DNA of 64,000 bases from the NCBI RefSeq assembly GCF_003671495.1, contig NZ_RCHN01000013.1, positions 124,001 through 188,000 on the forward strand, given 5' to 3'. A model generated the notes under the pieces. That model had not been told where the DNA came from. It saw only the letters and a program-made list of their open reading frames with translations, and searched no databases. The stretch is from Ketobacter sp. (GTDB lineage: Bacteria; Pseudomonadota; Gammaproteobacteria; Pseudomonadales; Ketobacteraceae). Both the position numbers and the translations under genes were made by a program. Every line of letters begins with the position of its first letter. The first letter of the stretch is position 1. Positions 62,840-64,000 of this stretch are shown piece after piece.

Positions 62840-64000
62840 TCAGGCGGTGGCGGATTCCAACGTTGACCCGGACTGGGTTGGGTGCTGCGGTGGCGGCTGG
62901 CGCAACAGCAACTGACACAACCCCGGCACCACGATCAACGTCAACACCGTGCTCATGGCCAGGCCGGAGATCACGGCCCAGGCCAGCGGAGGCCATAACG
63001 TAGAGCTGGACAGCGCCAGTGGCAGCAGGCCCAGGATCGTGGTGGCGGTGGTCAGCAGAATGGGTGCCGTGCGCTGGCGGATGGCCTGTTGCACTGCCTC
63101 CAGCACGGATTTACCGCCGTGCATTTCCGTGTCCACCACGTCCAGCAAAACGATGGCGTTGTTCACCACGATCCCCACCAAGGCGATGACGCCCAACAGC
63201 GACTGAAACCCAAACGGCGATCCGGTCAACACCAGCCCCGGCAGAATGCCCACTGCGGCCAACGGAATAGTGGTCAACACCATCAACAGGCGCCGGTAGG
63301 AATTGAACTCCAACAGCATGAAGAAAATCATCACCATTATGCCGATGGGCGCGGTTTTCAGAATGGCCGCATTGGCGTCGTGGGAGCCTTCCGATTCCCC
63401 CCCCAGTACCACTTTCACACCCGCGGGCAGCGGCTGCGCTTCGATGCGGGCGAAGAACTCCGCCAGAATCTGGTTGAAGGCCGCGCCCGGTTGCAGCTCA
63501 CTGTACAGGTTCACCGTGGGCACGCCATTGAAACGGTAGATTTCACTGTCGGCCACCGCCGCCTGAATGCTGGCCATGGTCTGAATGGGAATGGGCTGTT
63601 GCTCCTGATACAGGTACAACGCCGGCACCCGGTCCAGGCCGGTATGTTCACCGGAAAGGGAGCGCACCCGCATGGTAATGGGATCATTGCTGTAGCGGTA
63701 CTGCCCTGCATCCAGCCCCCGCACCTGGCCGAAAATCTCGCCGGTGATCTGCGGCCGCTGAATGCCCAGCTCCGCACTGCTGTAATCGTCGATATTCAAT
63801 TGCAGCTCGGCGATACCGGTATCCATGTTGGTGCGAATGGTGCGGGTGCCTTCGATCTCATAGAGCGCTTTTAACGCCTGGTGCGTTGCCGCTGTCAGTA
63901 CGTCTTTATCCGCATGCTGCAGGCGAATCACAATGGGTGCCGGCAACGGTGGTCCCTGCCCCAACGGCTTGGCCACCAGGGTGGCTTCGGGCATCTGGAA
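62840..64000 (-). CDS. RND-family efflux transporter, C-terminal part (5' end outside window)
   Basis: About 387 codons of the C-terminal half are visible, continuing past the right edge. Recognisable are a periplasmic docking/pore region (VLGGESEGSHDANAAILKTAP), then the transmembrane block with IPLAAVGILPGLVLTGSPFG, GVIALVGIVVNNAIVLLD and RTAPILLTTATTILGLLPLAL typical of AcrB/MexB-like pumps of the CusA/RND superfamily. It uses the proton gradient to export compounds with an adaptor and an outer-membrane channel, which lie outside the window. Substrate unknown. It converges on the SDR gene with a five-base gap. Confidence 0.88.
   Translation of the reverse strand, partial: FQMPEATLVAKPLGQGPPLPAPIVIRLQHADKDVLTAATHQALKALYEIEGTRTIRTNMDTGIAELQLNIDDYSSAELGIQRPQITGEIFGQVRGLDAGQYRYSNDPITMRVRSLSGEHTGLDRVPALYLYQEQQPIPIQTMASIQAAVADSEIYRFNGVPTVNLYSELQPGAAFNQILAEFFARIEAQPLPAGVKVVLGGESEGSHDANAAILKTAPIGIMVMIFFMLLEFNSYRRLLMVLTTIPLAAVGILPGLVLTGSPFGFQSLLGVIALVGIVVNNAIVLLDVVDTEMHGGKSVLEAVQQAIRQRTAPILLTTATTILGLLPLALSSSTLWPPLAWAVISGLAMSTVLTLIVVPGLCQLLLRQPPPQHPTQSGSTLESATA

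Overview
The window reads as chromosomal DNA of a GC-rich gammaproteobacterium related to the Pseudomonadales (Alcanivorax/Ketobacter/Marinobacter-like lineages fit best; genus not determinable here). The basis is gene order: hemB-ppk1 with ppx and trxA-rho, the divergent argH / algZ-algR-hemC-hemD-hemX-hemY block, cyaA, and lptM-lysA-dapF-DUF484-xerC-HAD all match blocks known from Pseudomonas. HemB has the metal-site type seen in Pseudomonas, and a SutA-like RNA polymerase-binding protein lies beyond the xerC block. No rRNA, tRNA, insertion sequence, prophage or CRISPR array was seen.

Layout. 1-2 kb: elbB (cut by the left edge), a GFA-family protein and an alpha/beta hydrolase on the minus strand. 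2.1-3.6 kb: an orphan cytochrome P450 behind a GTATAC inverted repeat. 3.7-9 kb: a five-gene minus-strand cluster (Tsx-like porin, cysteine hydrolase, NCS2-type permease, second cysteine hydrolase, cupin) divergent from a GntR/FCD regulator, with a perfect palindrome between them; it looks like uptake and hydrolysis of a small urea- or nucleobase-like compound. 9-11.1 kb: a translationally coupled TVP38 membrane protein and disulfide oxidoreductase. 11.3-20.4 kb: hemB, ppk1, a two-domain protein whose C-terminal half resembles cyanobacterial acyl-ACP reductase, then ppx, trxA and rho. 20.5-32.8 kb: a 2Fe-2S flavoprotein reductase, an OsmC protein, the hemCDXY genes, algR/algZ, a large lipoprotein and argH.

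32.8-46.9 kb holds accessory envelope and transport genes: a SLC13-type transporter, DUF4136 lipoprotein, a 7TMR-DISM sensor protein lacking the phospho-acceptor His, a phospholipase D-like lipoprotein, a CPBP/MrtJ-type protease, tpm, trkH, two unknowns, an AraC regulator, a VanZ protein with an extracytoplasmic domain, and pldA. 47-58.9 kb: cyaA, a GST divergent from an HxlR regulator with twin palindromic operators, then lptM-lysA-dapF-DUF484-xerC, a tandem pair of paralogous lipoproteins and a HAD phosphatase. 59-64 kb: sutA-like gene, YjbQ, an AraC regulator divergent from an alpha/beta hydrolase-SDR pair, and the C-terminal part of an RND pump.

The least explained items are the acyl-ACP-reductase-like protein at 14.6 kb, the cysteine hydrolase/permease cluster at 4-9 kb, and lineage-specific lipoproteins inserted into otherwise conserved gene order (28.4 kb and 55.3-58.1 kb).
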